This document shows, piece by piece, positions 1 through 10,925 of a stretch of 64,000 bases of DNA. The notes below the pieces were generated by a model, which did no database searches, was not told the DNA's origin, and was given only the letters and a program-made list of their open reading frames with translations. The stretch is taken from positions 58,109,655 through 58,173,654 of the forward strand of contig OY365806.1 of NCBI GenBank assembly GCA_959347315.1. The letters run 5' to 3'. Within the stretch, counting starts at the first letter, position 1, and the number at the start of each line of letters is the position of its first letter. The position numbers and the translations under genes are program-made. The DNA comes from Bimastos eiseni. Taxonomy: Eukaryota; Annelida; Clitellata; Crassiclitellata; Lumbricidae.

Positions 1-1404
1 ATTGGCAGAGTTGAACCCGTTACACCACCTCCATGCATATTTATGGGGTATCGAGGTGGCGTAGGAAAGGTTGTGAAACAGAATAAAAATAGAAAATAAT
101 GTCATCAATGTATAGAATTGAGCTATATCACTATAACTGACACAATCATTATAATAATAATTGTCATAATAAAAGTAATGGTAATAAAATAATGATAGGG
201 ATAATGACAATTACAAATAAGAGCAAACAGTTAACCTGTATAGCAGATATCGTTAAGTGCTGAGATAGCTCACTACTAGTAAGATGCACATGTAATTTAA
301 TGTTTAAAAATGAGTAGCATAACATTTTATAGATTTTAAGTGGTTTCATAGAATCTTCAGCTAGGTTGGAATTACTCCATCTTTTATGGGTCAGTGGCCC
401 ACAGAATTCTGAGGCGAAACAACATATCGCTTTAAAGAGGCTCAAAGCCACGGTTGTGTTGCCTCAAAGTTCTGTCAGTCACGCTATTGCAATTTTCTAA
501 AACTATTGCAGTGAAGAATTTCTTATCTAAAAATTCAGTTGGTTTTGTAATAAAATTATATAGATGGGTCCTATGTGACCTTGGTAACCTAATTGCATGT
601 TGCCAATTAAAATATTCTTTCTCTTTTTCTTTTTATTTGTAATGGGGAACTTGATTGCTTATATATAATCCTTTGGTATTTTTCTGGTGCACACATGTAC
701 TTTAATGATCTTTGTCTGTGCCTGTCGTATAAAATCACTCTTTATGCACCCATTTAAGACAAGTTTAGTATATTTGTCGAGTATGCTGGTTTCTGATTTC
801 GTATCCTTAGCTGTATGTTAGAAACAATCCATTCTCTATGTGCTGCTAGTTAGAATTTAGTTATTCCATATATCGACTGTTCTCACTTTGGTGTACTTAA
901 TGGTTTCCTCTCGAGAACTCTGTGCAGTTTCAGTAAGCACCATACCTGATTTGCTTCTAATACCTTGATGGCCACTTTTACCAATATTGAAATCTTGTGA
1001 ACTTCTAAAAGCCGTTATATCATCAATTTATTTATGGCTGACTCCCAATCTTGTTTCCTGTAACCATCCTGACATAAAGCTAAATGTGGTTGATAATAAT
1101 ATATAAGAATTTCTTATATTTTTTTTATGTCCATCCCATTAGCTGTTTAATATGGTAATTGAAATAAAGGGTGTTAATTTTCGGTTTTAGACCCTTCTAG
1201 AATTTCAGAAAGCCCGTTGCCAGTGTTGTTATCGGTATATGGTACTCCTTCGCTAAGTGCAATAAAAACAGATAGCCTACCACGGTAATGTAGATAATCC
1301 AGAAAAGACTAATTTCATTTTGTATTTTACTCTGCTGAAGATGTTAACATGCCATCAAGAACCAAAAACGAAGTAAAACAATTCAAATTTCTATTTTCTA
1401 ACAG
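1..1404. other. AT-rich non-coding sequence before the zinc-finger locus
   Basis: I see no convincing gene here. Short open frames lack coding character. The far left edge, read on the minus strand, contains GGGTTCAACTC, which resembles a Pol III B box, but no A box can be seen because the window begins here. Confidence 0.5.
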
Positions 1405-3118
1405 AACATTTGCACCAAGTTATGGTCAAACGAAAAATTCACTTTAAAACTCACACTGGAAAAGGCCATACAAGCGTGGTTTATGCTATAAAGCATTTGC
1501 AATGAAGTGTTATTTGAAGTCTCACAGAATAACTCACACAGGAGAAAAACCGTACATGTGTCGTTTTTGTCAGAAAACCTTTGCATCTATTGGTCAGCTG
1601 AACGGTTATGCTAGAACTCACACAGTAGAAAAACCATACAACTGCAAACTCTGTTGCAAAGCATTTACACGTATGATTACTTTGAAACGCCATATTAGAA
1701 CTCCCACAAAAGATAAACCACACAAGTGTAAAATTTGTCAAAAAGCATTTGCACAGAAAATATTCTGAATTGCCTTATGAGAACCCACACTGGAGAAAAA
1801 CCATACACATGTATTTTATGTCAGAAATCTTTTGCATTGAAGGCTAGCCTGAATTGCCATGTAAAAACCCACACTGGAGAAAAACCGTTTAAATGTAGTT
1901 TATGCCAGGGAGCCTATGCCAAGAGGACTTATCTGAATTACCATGCAAAAATCCACACTGGAGATAAACCGTACATGTGTAGTTTCTGTCAGACAGCCTT
2001 TGCAACAAAAAATAATTTGAATTTCCACGCAAGAACTCACACTGGAGATAATCCATTCAAGTGTAGTTTATGTAAGAAATCATATACGTCAAAGACTAAT
2101 CTATGTGACCATGCCACAACCCACAGTCTAGCAAAACCATTTAAATGTAATTTATGTCAGAGAGACTTTGCATCAAAAACTAATTTGTATCGCCACAAAA
2201 AAACACACACTGGAGAAAGACCATATGTATGTGTTTTATGTCAGAAAACGTTTGCATTGAAGACTCATCTGAATCGCCATGTAAAAACCCACACAGGTGA
2301 AAAACCGTTCAAGTGTAGTTTATGTCAGAGAGCCTATACCAGGAAGACTAATCTCAATGACCATGCCAAAGCCCACACTGCAGAAAAACCATTCAAGTGT
2401 AGCTTATGTCAGAGAGCCTATACCAAGAGAACTTATCTGAATTACCATGCAAAAACCCACACTGGAGAAAAACCATTCAAGTGTAGTTTATGTCAGAGAG
2501 CCTTTGCATCAAAAACTTACCTGAATTGCCACGCTAGAACACACACTAGAGAAAACCCGTTTAAGTGTAGTTTTTGCCAAGGAAACTGCATCAAAGGCTC
2601 TTCAAAGTTACCATTCAAGAAGGACCCACACAGGCAAAAAGCCTTACAAACACAGCTTATGTGGCAAAACGTTTGCATTAAAGTGTACACTGATCCGCCA
2701 AGGAAGAACTCACAGTGGAGAAAAACTATATGACTGAAATTTGTGTCAAAAAGTATTTACACAAAGCGCTGATCTCTAACTCCACATGGAAACACACATT
2801 GGAAGAGAGCCATACAAAAGTGAATTTTGTGACATAATTTTTACACATAGCGTTGATCTTGATAATCATTTGAAAGCCCTTGATAGAGACAAATTATGTA
2901 GGAGTGAATTGTGTCAAAGCATTAAGTCAAGCATAAGATCAAGATCGCTTGGAAGTAGTACTTCACCTAAGAGAACCAACATAAGTCGTTCTACACACCA
3001 TCACAATTGTAGTGACGAAGGAGTCTTGTTAACAACAGAAGTTATGCTAAACCTTTCACCAATTACTGCAATTTCAGGCATCTGTTTTATAATTCTAAAT
3101 TTTGATTTTCACTACTAG
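1405..3118 (+). pseudogene. C2H2 zinc-finger gene, decayed (probably a pseudogene)
   Basis: A tandem Krueppel-type C2H2 array joined by THTGEKPF/Y linkers, so originally a nuclear DNA-binding protein. A good acceptor (pyrimidine tract then AACAG) sits just before 1405. The frame is broken: a one-base loss near 1461 in the first linker, a shift near 1755-1760 inside a finger, another near 2580-2600, and an in-frame TGA at 2731-2733. The longest intact stretch, about 1770-2580, holds nine complete fingers of the CSLCQRAF...LNxHAKTH type. Upstream fingers are damaged individually: first Cys replaced, a zinc His changed to Tyr in QLNGYARTH, a last His changed to Pro, and a His changed to Leu. Downstream of 2733 only degenerate fingers remain. 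The middle repeats resemble one another, as expected from tandem finger duplication. An alternative is one intact exon of a gene with assembly errors on both sides, but missing ligands plus frameshifts favour decay. Confidence 0.8.
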
Positions 3119-3176
3119 AAGTACGTTATTTTCATATGTGGACCTAGGCCTATTTTTTCGTTGGGCTCGTAGTGCG

Positions 3177-3571
3177 TTCGGCCTGGGACTAATATGTACG
3201 GGATATGAAGCTACCAAAAACTGGGTAATTGATCTAGATTATGCCTGTGACTACATCAGGGACTTTTGGAGTAAAAATCAGCAGTCGCGCTTGTTTTTGT
3301 TAACAACTAAATTGACTTAGTACAAAGAACTTGCAATATAAATAAGTTAAAATAACATGTGTTGAAAAGAAGTTTTTTGACTGAAGTAGCATTATTTTAG
3401 ATGATCTTTTCAGTGATAATACGTTCAAATTTACTCTTCCGAATACCCGGATGTCAGTTTATTCATTACTTAGCCGATCACAGACATTGCCTGCAGTGCA
3501 TCAGAAAAGACGATCACTGATTGGCTACCACGTTGAGGCTTCATATCCCTTCCATATTAGTCCCAGGTTCG
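3177..3571. mobile_element. MITE copy 1, CCTGGGACTAATATG family
   Basis: A ~395-bp non-coding element with ~30-bp imperfect terminal inverted repeats. The left end reads TTCGGCCTGGGACTAATATG and goes on to GATATGAAGC. The right end is its reverse complement, with CATATTAGTCCCAGG. A second copy lies inverted at 30921-31329 and shares internal sequence. No transposase frame is present, and the target-site duplication is not clear. Confidence 0.7.
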
Positions 3572-4187
3572 GCAAACGATATTCTTTCTTAGTGGAGATC
3601 AATGCGAAGCATGTTTGTTAAACTGCATCGCAATAATATAGGCGTGTTAGCATTTGTAGCACCGTTACAAACTATAGGCTGTGCTTGGTTTTGATTTGTA
3701 TCTTGCCGCAACAACATTTGCATGGCAATTGTCCGGGACAAATGTCCAACGCAAAATCGGGGGTGGGCAATTCTTCGAGGGGTAAATGTCGTACAATCGT
3801 TGCAACCTACCCCAATATCGAATATTGTGTTACAATTCACCTCATGCCCTTGGCAAGCTGTTAACACTTAAATAATTTTCAAATTGCTTTTCTTTTCTAA
3901 TTCAATAGCTACTCTCTTGAAACATTGTCTAATTATAAATTTTCTTGGTGGATTTCGCTAATGTATTGTGAATTGGACATTTTGTAATTAGACAAACATT
4001 TCGGTCATAAGTCACTTAAATGTGTAAATTGTTACAACTAGTATCGGTCTCCCTACCCTAGAAAACGACCAGATTACAACGCTCAAAGCAAACGGGAAGA
4101 CGCTGTGAAAGAAAAGACAATTCGCGTCTACTTATAAAAGAAGTGTAGGCCTACTGCTGAGGAATTGAACCGACCCGAGGTCTATAA

Positions 4188-4295
4188 ATGGCGACCAGTT
4201 CGAAGAAAGAGAAGGCGGGCAACCCTGCTCCGAGGCAGTCCCCGAAGCCAGCCTGGGAGGTCCATGTTCAGTGGCGAAAGTGTCAACTGTCGTAG
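4188..4295 (+). CDS. possible first exon or small ORF (unrecognised)
   Basis: A 35-codon frame starting MATSSKKEKAGNPAPRQSPK and ending at TAG, with coding-like G/C third positions in an otherwise AT-rich stretch. TCTATAAATG overlaps the start, so a TATA-like box immediately before the ATG is probably chance. A GAG|GTCCAT site inside could serve as a weak donor. A further coding-like frame at about 4330-4448 is separated by stops. No homology is recognised; it could be a gene start, a relic or chance. Confidence 0.2.
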   Translation: MATSSKKEKAGNPAPRQSPKPAWEVHVQWRKCQLS

Positions 4296-5546
4296 CATCC
4301 CACATTAAGTACTTCCGGTTTGTCTAGGGGATCAGAGTTGACCCATCGGGCTTTATGTCGTCCGTGGGGAAGAGGTCGACCTGCTCCCTGGTCCTCGAGA
4401 CTTCAGCCTTGAGAATATTAATGAAGAACAAGTTTAGAGACGTCTTATGACGTCAATGGTGTTCGACGTCTTACGATATTATTGACTCACTTATGGGTCT
4501 CGTTTACCAATGTCTTTACCTTCGGGCTTTTCGAATTTTTCCATTTCACATCTCACGGCAGTTTCTTTGATCTTACATTTGTCTTTAATTCTCTTTGTCT
4601 ACAACACTACAATGCATATTTACATTAATATGAGTTTTTAACATTGGTTTTTTAAAGTTTTGCTTAAATTACACACGTAAATTCTTATATACGCAATTTA
4701 TTTACAGAATGTTATGCAATATCAAGTTCTGAAACGTTTCTATATGTGCATAGTTATATATTCTGCAATGCTATCTAGGTATTATTATATATAGATTTAA
4801 TAAGCTGTAATGTTTCGGTCAAAGAAGAGTCAGTTGCTGTCTTCTAAAGAATCTTACGATTCGTAATCTCACCAATGCATCTTACCACCTTCCTCTGCAG
4901 ATCTGGACGATGTTCCTCGTGGTGCAGTCGACTCCGAGTTCAGGGCACTTGCTGCGGACGATTCGGCTGAAATTCTTCTGTGAGCATTCCGATCGATGGT
5001 GTACGGGACGTCGCACTCTTCGTAGTTTCCATTAAGGTGTAGATTCAACGTGTGAAGCCACTGGTTCAGCAGCACTCAGCCTTGAGGAGGGCTCGCTAAA
5101 CAGTGTCGTTTATGACACGGTGGAGCAGAGAGCATCCTCATAGGCTCTCCTACACACGAAGCAGTGATAGTCCTCTGGGTGCCTCTTCCACACGGAGGTA
5201 TCAATGGGGGTCACACTGACTCAACCTCAGACCAACCGCCATTCGAAACCGCCACATACCGCGATCAACATTGCGACCAACCAATCCGCTGATTGAGAAA
5301 TGACTGCGGAGCAGCAGAGAGACACGGCTGACAGCTGTATCCGACATGGCACCATTGACTATAGACCTCCTCCAGCAGTCCTCTGCTTCCTCTCCATTAT
5401 TTCACCCACTACCTTTCCCTTCCCAGTGTTTCTCCTCGTCATCATCATTCAATGTCAGGGTTTCTGCATCTAATTTTTGAAAAATTGATAGAACTCTGAC
5501 ATGATTCCATCTGTATTTTCTGATAAGTTGTGAGGTATGTGGCATT

Positions 5547-5841
5547 CAGGCGTGTAACAAGCGAGGGGGCAGGGGGCACCTGCCCGCCCCCCGTTTCAAA
5601 ACTGGGGGCAAAGCCACCAGTCTTAGTGCTCAGTGCCCCCATGTACCCCCAAATCGGTTCTTTTTTAGTTTCTCCAATGGCTTTTTAAGATGACTTTGTT
5701 AAGATAATTTGTGCCCCCAATTTTTTCAAATTTCTGGAGGGGAAAATTTAAAAAGTTGGGGCAAACAAAAAATGCTGGCGCTTCGCCCAATTTTTATTAA
5801 TTATGCCCCCCTCCACTTTTCGAAACCTTGTTACACCTCTG
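5547..5841. mobile_element. hAT-like MITE copy 1 (GGTGTAACAAG ends)
   Basis: About 295 bp bounded by CAGGCGTGTAACAAG on the left and CCTTGTTACACCTCTG on the right (inverted repeats), with G/C-run-rich interior. It is closely related to the copy at 15237-15520 over its whole length, including TTTCTCCAATGGC and AAGATAATTTGTGCCCCC. The flanking 8-mers no longer match. Open frames crossing it are by-products. Confidence 0.8.
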
Positions 5842-7584
5842 GGCCCATAATTATGTCGCTTGGCGTATCTTCTACTACCGACATAAAATGGCCTACGCCG
5901 GTGTAGTGGGTTATGTTGGTAATTATAAGAGCAGCGCAGCCTTCTACGCTAGGTGTAAGTCTACTCCAATTCTGAGGTAGGAGTAAGTCCTCTCTACGCC
6001 TAGCGCACCGGCGATGTAAGCAAAGATGGCAGCGCTTGTGATTCGTCGCATTCGACGACGTTTTGGACGTCAAAAAGTGTTTAAGAGGTTTTATAATTAA
6101 TCCGTCGCCTTCACCGACGGTGAAATTTATACTGCGCCTCTTTTTCGCCGTCAAAGATGTTAAAATTTCACGCCGCACCCGACGATATTGCATTCGAAGG
6201 GTCGCGCCTATATGCTGTATATAGCATGGATAAGGCAGTTAGGCCTGCCTACCGTTGATTTTGTTTAATTGGTTCCTTCTCCGACCGTTTTATCCAGTCT
6301 ATCCTCAAATTAAACCCTTGCTCTGTGAGACTATAACTCGTGGCAACAAAATAAAGCTAAAATGGAATTGTCAGGGATAGAGATGTGCTCATTAGCTCAT
6401 TGATGCGTTATAGAATTTTCTATTGGCAACACAACTAGAAATGTCACCATAATTTATAGGATTTAGTCTCAGGCTGGGAAAACTACTTGAATGAATTGAA
6501 TATAGGTCATAAATTTAAAGTAGGCAAACAGTGTCAATAGAAACCATAGAGGGCTTATTTAAAGGCTCAGTATAAAACAACAATTAAGGGTTAAAAGTGG
6601 TTCAAAAGACTTTTAGTCTGTGCTAGAACCACTGCAGTATTTGACCTGGAACATGATTAGAATAATAGCCCAATTTTCCAAGCTTGCTCTTAAAAGCAGC
6701 GACAGCACTATCATCCAAACTATTCCACCATTCTACAACTCTCGAACTGAGAATGTACATGTATGCCTGGGCTCCTTTCGATTTCTTAAGTAATTCATGC
6801 CAATGTCCCCGAGACGCGTTCCTAATCCCAAAAACTTATGTGACTGCACGAGTGCACAGCCCCCTTCTCAGTAACAATCTTGTTGGCTTCAGTTAGGGCT
6901 CCGTTGCTCATCGTAACCTCCAATGTTGTTAGTGTATACCTATTCAGCCTTTCTTTGTGGCTTGTAGCCCAATATAATTTTTGTAGCTCGTCTTTCCACT
7001 TTCTGCAACTTTGCCATGTCTAGCTCTAAATATGGAGTATTAACATCTAAAGTGCCTACCGGTGTCGGACAAATTCGCCAACTGATCGCGAAACTTCTAT
7101 ATTCCGACAAATAGTTATTTATCTGTTATAATTCACTTTTCTTTTATGCCAAGTATTTATTTATCTGTTATAATTTACTATTCTATCAAGCCAACTGCTT
7201 TTTGTCATAATCGCTCTGAATTTTTACGAAACACCCGATTACACGACACCAAAACTCCATTATTATTATTGTTTTCATTCGTTACCAAGTTGACCGCGTA
7301 GACCACTCTTAGACGTAGACTATAAATAATTCTGCACATGCGCTTAACCTATAACCACTTAAATAATGACGTCTGCAGGAATATTCCCCGCGCCATTCTG
7401 TCTGCTGGCGAAGTTATTCCATGGCGTAGCCTACTCCAACCTTTGCGAATACCATACAAGGCGTATCTTTATTTTCGGAGTACGTATTCGCGAATAGGAG
7501 ATATGGCGGTAGTAGGCTATTCCTTTCTTCATAACTACCAGCCCAGGTGGCATTGGACATATTCATGATCTGTTTAACGACGAC
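5842..7584. other. intergenic sequence, no gene seen
   Basis: No frame has coding character. Short direct repeats (TTATTTATCTGTTATAATT twice, near 7112 and 7154) and GACG-rich inverted segments near 6050-6180 suggest old repeat debris. Confidence 0.4.
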
Positions 7585-7665
7585 GCGGTGTCATAACAAA
7601 GATGATTAGCGTCGCCCTCCTTCTTTCTCCTGGCTTGGGACTAGCACTGCCACATGTTGGGCGGT
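7585..7665 (+). mobile_element. tRNA-derived SINE head, copy 1
   Basis: It shares with 19920-19998 an A-box-like GTGTCATAACAAAGATGATT followed by AGCGTCGCCCTCC and a degenerate B box, GGCTTGGGACTAGCACTG. The spacing of ~35-40 bp between boxes fits a Pol III tRNA-derived SINE head. The copies are roughly 70% similar by eye, so this is old. Confidence 0.5.
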
Positions 7666-8798
7666 GGAGGAGTTGTATAGGACGCTGTGCCTATAAGAAT
7701 TCTCTTTACATTCATGATGCTATATAATGAAACTGTTGCTGGCTGACGGGGTTCAACACCTAAAGGAAGAAGTATGGAAATTGCTGTTCCACCAATAGGA
7801 CCTGAGGAGGTTTCGGTTAAAAAAGACTACATTGACTGTGCACGGTCGCTGGGAAGATAGGACGGCAAGAAACAGTAGGTCACCATGCACCATGTAAAGC
7901 TTAATAGCCCTAGTTTTAGCCTGCCCGGTTACGAAAATGAAGCGCACATCGGGTCAGCTCTTCTTCCACGATGAATATCGCCTAGTGGACCTCTAATGGC
8001 CAACGAGAATCTAGTGGAGTCTCTAGACTTGTAAAATGAGTCAACAATTCTACGCATATCCTCCTTGTCATGGAAGCGTCGTTAACTAAACTAACGTACG
8101 ACTGTTTCATTAAATTCACGCATCCGTAGCCGAAATCCTCTCGCAGAATTCGCAGGCCACTCAGTCACGCGATACATTTAGGTGAATTATTTCACGTGCG
8201 TCGATCGAGGCGGGAATAGCTGTGGGTCCATTTGGAAAGGCTAGTGGATGGTAGATGGGTAGGCCTACTCGATGTGTGTAATATGATTGGCAAATAGCGG
8301 TGGGCAACTTGCTCTGCCTGTGTAACCAGAGTCGTAAATTATTGCGCGCGCTTTGATGCTTCGAACAATTAAAGGTGGTGTAGCTACGTGTTCTCACCTT
8401 TCACAGTCGACGCCATAAACCAGATTCGCAGAATCTGGTTTATTCTGTACAGGTCAACACACCGACACACAGGCAAACAGAATAGGACAGAATGAGACAA
8501 TGGAGCCTCGCGGTGATTTCGAGATAAAGGCGACGTCGCAATTAAACTGGGAAGCACTTTCCTGTCAAAAAGGATAGGCCTACCGATATATGAATGGGGT
8601 GGGGCGTATAGATGCACCACGGCATAACAGCCCCAGTCGGATAAGAACAGAAGGAAACCCCATACATTAGTACTGCATTTAGTATGATTTATATAGGGTA
8701 TTAAATAGGTCAGGTTAACTTTAGTCTCTGAACTTGTGTCAGGCTAATTGACCATTTTCGTACAATGACTTTGTAGAGTTGTCCTCTGACAATTATAA

Positions 8799-8820
8799 CC
8801 TGCAGGGTGTACCCTGCAGG
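8799..8820. repeat. perfect 22-bp palindrome
   Basis: CCTGCAGGGT, a two-base centre GT, then ACCCTGCAGG. It is a GC-rich hairpin-capable site in AT-rich surroundings, with no associated gene recognised. Confidence 0.9.
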
Positions 8821-9510
8821 AGTGGAGCTGCGTGCCAACAATTTCAATTCGTAGGCCACACCTCTGAGGAACGTACACTGTCGTACGGGAAATAGAGGGC
8901 AACAGAGGGAGATTCATTCGGATGGGCAAACGTCTTTGGGCTGACTGCCTTTTAAATTAACGTTGCTTTCGCTCACCGTGTTTTTGCCTACGCGTAAGAT
9001 ATAGGTCGTTGCACGTTAAAGCTTTCCATTGTAAAGAAAAGGAGCACTCTACGGATTACATTACGGCAGGACTGAAAAGGTATTAAATCGTAAGTATAAG
9101 TGAAGTAGTTAGGAATCATATCACGTAAGGTAAGGAGTTCACGATTATTCTCTTAATTATTCTTTTTAGACTTAGTCTTTAGGGCCTATATACTGTTCGT
9201 GACCTCAATCATATCGCCACAATGAATTATCGAGTAGCAAATGAATAGATAGGCTAAATGAAAGACAATCATAATTTGAAGTGTGGTCTATGCAGAAAAG
9301 TTTTAGCAGCAAGAATAAATATAAATGTAGGAATTTTTTAATGCATATTTAGGCCTACCTAAAACTTCATTATTGTACAGATAATAAATGTTGATCTCTG
9401 CTTAGTTAAAAATACGGGTACGTAACGAATGGTAAAAATAAAGACGTTAGAATCTCTAATTATTATTTGATCCCTATATTATTTAAATAATTGACCATTA
9501 CTTAAGTGAT

Positions 9511-9858
9511 GTGTGTAAAATACGAACTGGCGAATTGCGAACCGGTAAAATGCGAACCGTTTGCAATTTTGTTTTCGATTGGCTGCCAAAAGTCACGTGA
9601 CCGGTTCGCGCCTATGGTTGCCATTTACAGTTTTATTCATGCGGCCAAATGTTTTCGGCAATTATCTGTAAACGACACTAGCTATGACCCTGAACCCTAT
9701 CTATTAACTAAACTAACCCTAACCGACCCTCACGATGCCAACCCTGACCCTAACCGACCCTCACGATGCCTTAACCTGATTCGTTCGCGCCTATGGTTCG
9801 CATTTTGGTTCCCGTTTTACCGGTTCGCAGTTCGCCGATTCGCATTTTACCAACACCC
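9511..9858. mobile_element. terminal-inverted-repeat element with subterminal repeats
   Basis: The left arm contains GCGAACCGGTAAAATGCGAA. The right arm carries the inverse (TTCGCATTTT, TTTTACCGGTTCGC, TTCGCATTTTACC), giving imperfect inverted repeats of ~45 bp, each made of shorter CGAACCGG/TAAAATGCGAA direct repeats. The interior has a tandem pair of CCCTAACCGACCCTCACGAT and telomere-like AACCCTAACC words. The 128-aa frame across it is non-coding by composition. No clear target duplication. Confidence 0.7.
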
Positions 9859-10084
9859 TTACCTTAACGCACAAAGGTTGTTTTCTATTTAAATGTTGAT
9901 AAGTTGATGCACTCTGTCTGTTTAGTGTTTATAGCGTAGCGTTACGTTTCTGGCATGTGCAAAATATGGAATAGTCTAGACAGTTAAATTGAGATGACCG
10001 ATAAATTTCAAGAGATTTTTCCAAGCTGATTTTTATTTTAACTTTTGTTCACTTGGCTGGTCCTCTTGGAGCCATGAGGTACGA

Positions 10085-10217
10085 AAAAAGTATTGTTAGC
10101 AATAGGCCTGAGCCCCAATTACATGCATTATCGTAACAGCATTATAAACTTTAATAATTTGCGCAGCATATCTATCGTATACGTCAATAAGGTTACGACT
10201 TTGTCGTCATCACTGTT
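10085..10217 (+). repeat. direct repeat, copy 1 (partner at 10784)
   Basis: Begins AAAAGTATTGTTAGCAATAG and matches 10784-10925 at roughly 80% through CAATAAGGTTACGA, in the same orientation. The repeats flank the exon at 10367-10628, so this could be a local duplication or two insertions of one element. Confidence 0.75.
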
Positions 10218-10366
10218 CACAATAATAATTTTCACACCTATCATTCTTTCATTACACGTGATTTCTGATAACGACAGCAGTTTGCATTAGAAGTAAATAT
10301 GCTTAACTCTCCAAAGGAATAACTTCGTTCGTTTTTGTGATACGACAGGCAAGAGACAGAAACGGA

Positions 10367-10628
10367 ATGGCGTTGGCGTGTCTTCCGAAGTTAAAATGCT
10401 TCAAAAAGGAAGATGGGTCGGATATGATCCACAGGTCGAAGGATGCCAGGGCTGCTGCTGCAGAGACGAAAGAACCGGAGATTCCAGGTAGCCAGATGGA
10501 AAATAAGATGGATCATTGCGCCAAATGGCTGAGGAAAGTATCAGCAGTCACGGAATACGAAGAGTCGTATTTACAATCGCCGAAGTATCTGCATCCATCG
10601 AACTACATGAACAATCTCAATTCCAACG
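10367..10628 (+). CDS. candidate 5' coding exon of the dishevelled-like gene
   Basis: The frame starts MALACLPKLKCFKKEDGSD and is lysine-, alanine- and tyrosine-rich, with EYEESYLQSPKYL later on. It is open upstream of the ATG as far as a CGACAG acceptor-like site, so it might instead be internal. It ends at AACG|GTAAAG, a good donor in phase 1 (87 codons plus one base). The 12920 exon needs exactly one preceding base to complete its first codon, so the two join in frame. No DIX domain or other domain is recognised. Linkage to the PDZ/DEP exon rests only on order, strand, spacing (2.3 kb) and phase. Confidence 0.4.
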
Positions 10629-10783
10629 GTAAAGCTACTAGTGTACGATACAGAGGGGAGGGAATCTTTGGGGGACAAATATGTTAAGTTTTATATCAGG
10701 TTCCAGAGTTTTGGCACAACCACAATTTGATTTATTAGTTATTAAAAAAGGTTCCGGACTCAGTTCCGGCGCAATCCGTCCGC

Positions 10784-10925
10784 AAAAGTATTGTTAGCAA
10801 TAGGCCTGAGCCCCAATTATATGCATTATAGTAACAGCAATATAAGCTTTCATAATTTGAGCAGCTGATTTATCGTATTCATCAATAAGGTTACGATGAT
10901 ATTCATCACGACTTTGTCAATGACG
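10784..10925 (+). repeat. direct repeat, copy 2 (partner at 10085)
   Basis: Second copy of the AAAAGTATTGTTAGCAATAG sequence, with small indels near GATGATATTCATCACGAC. Confidence 0.75.

Noticed and set aside
1..60. Possible tRNA or SINE end on the minus strand (GGGTTCAACTC)
   Set aside because: Only a B-box-like word is visible, stems do not pair well and the rest is outside the window.
4869..5075. Minus-strand frame with a Ser/Ala/Glu-rich end
   Set aside because: Somewhat coding-like but no homology, no partner exon and weak acceptor context. Left out as unsupported.
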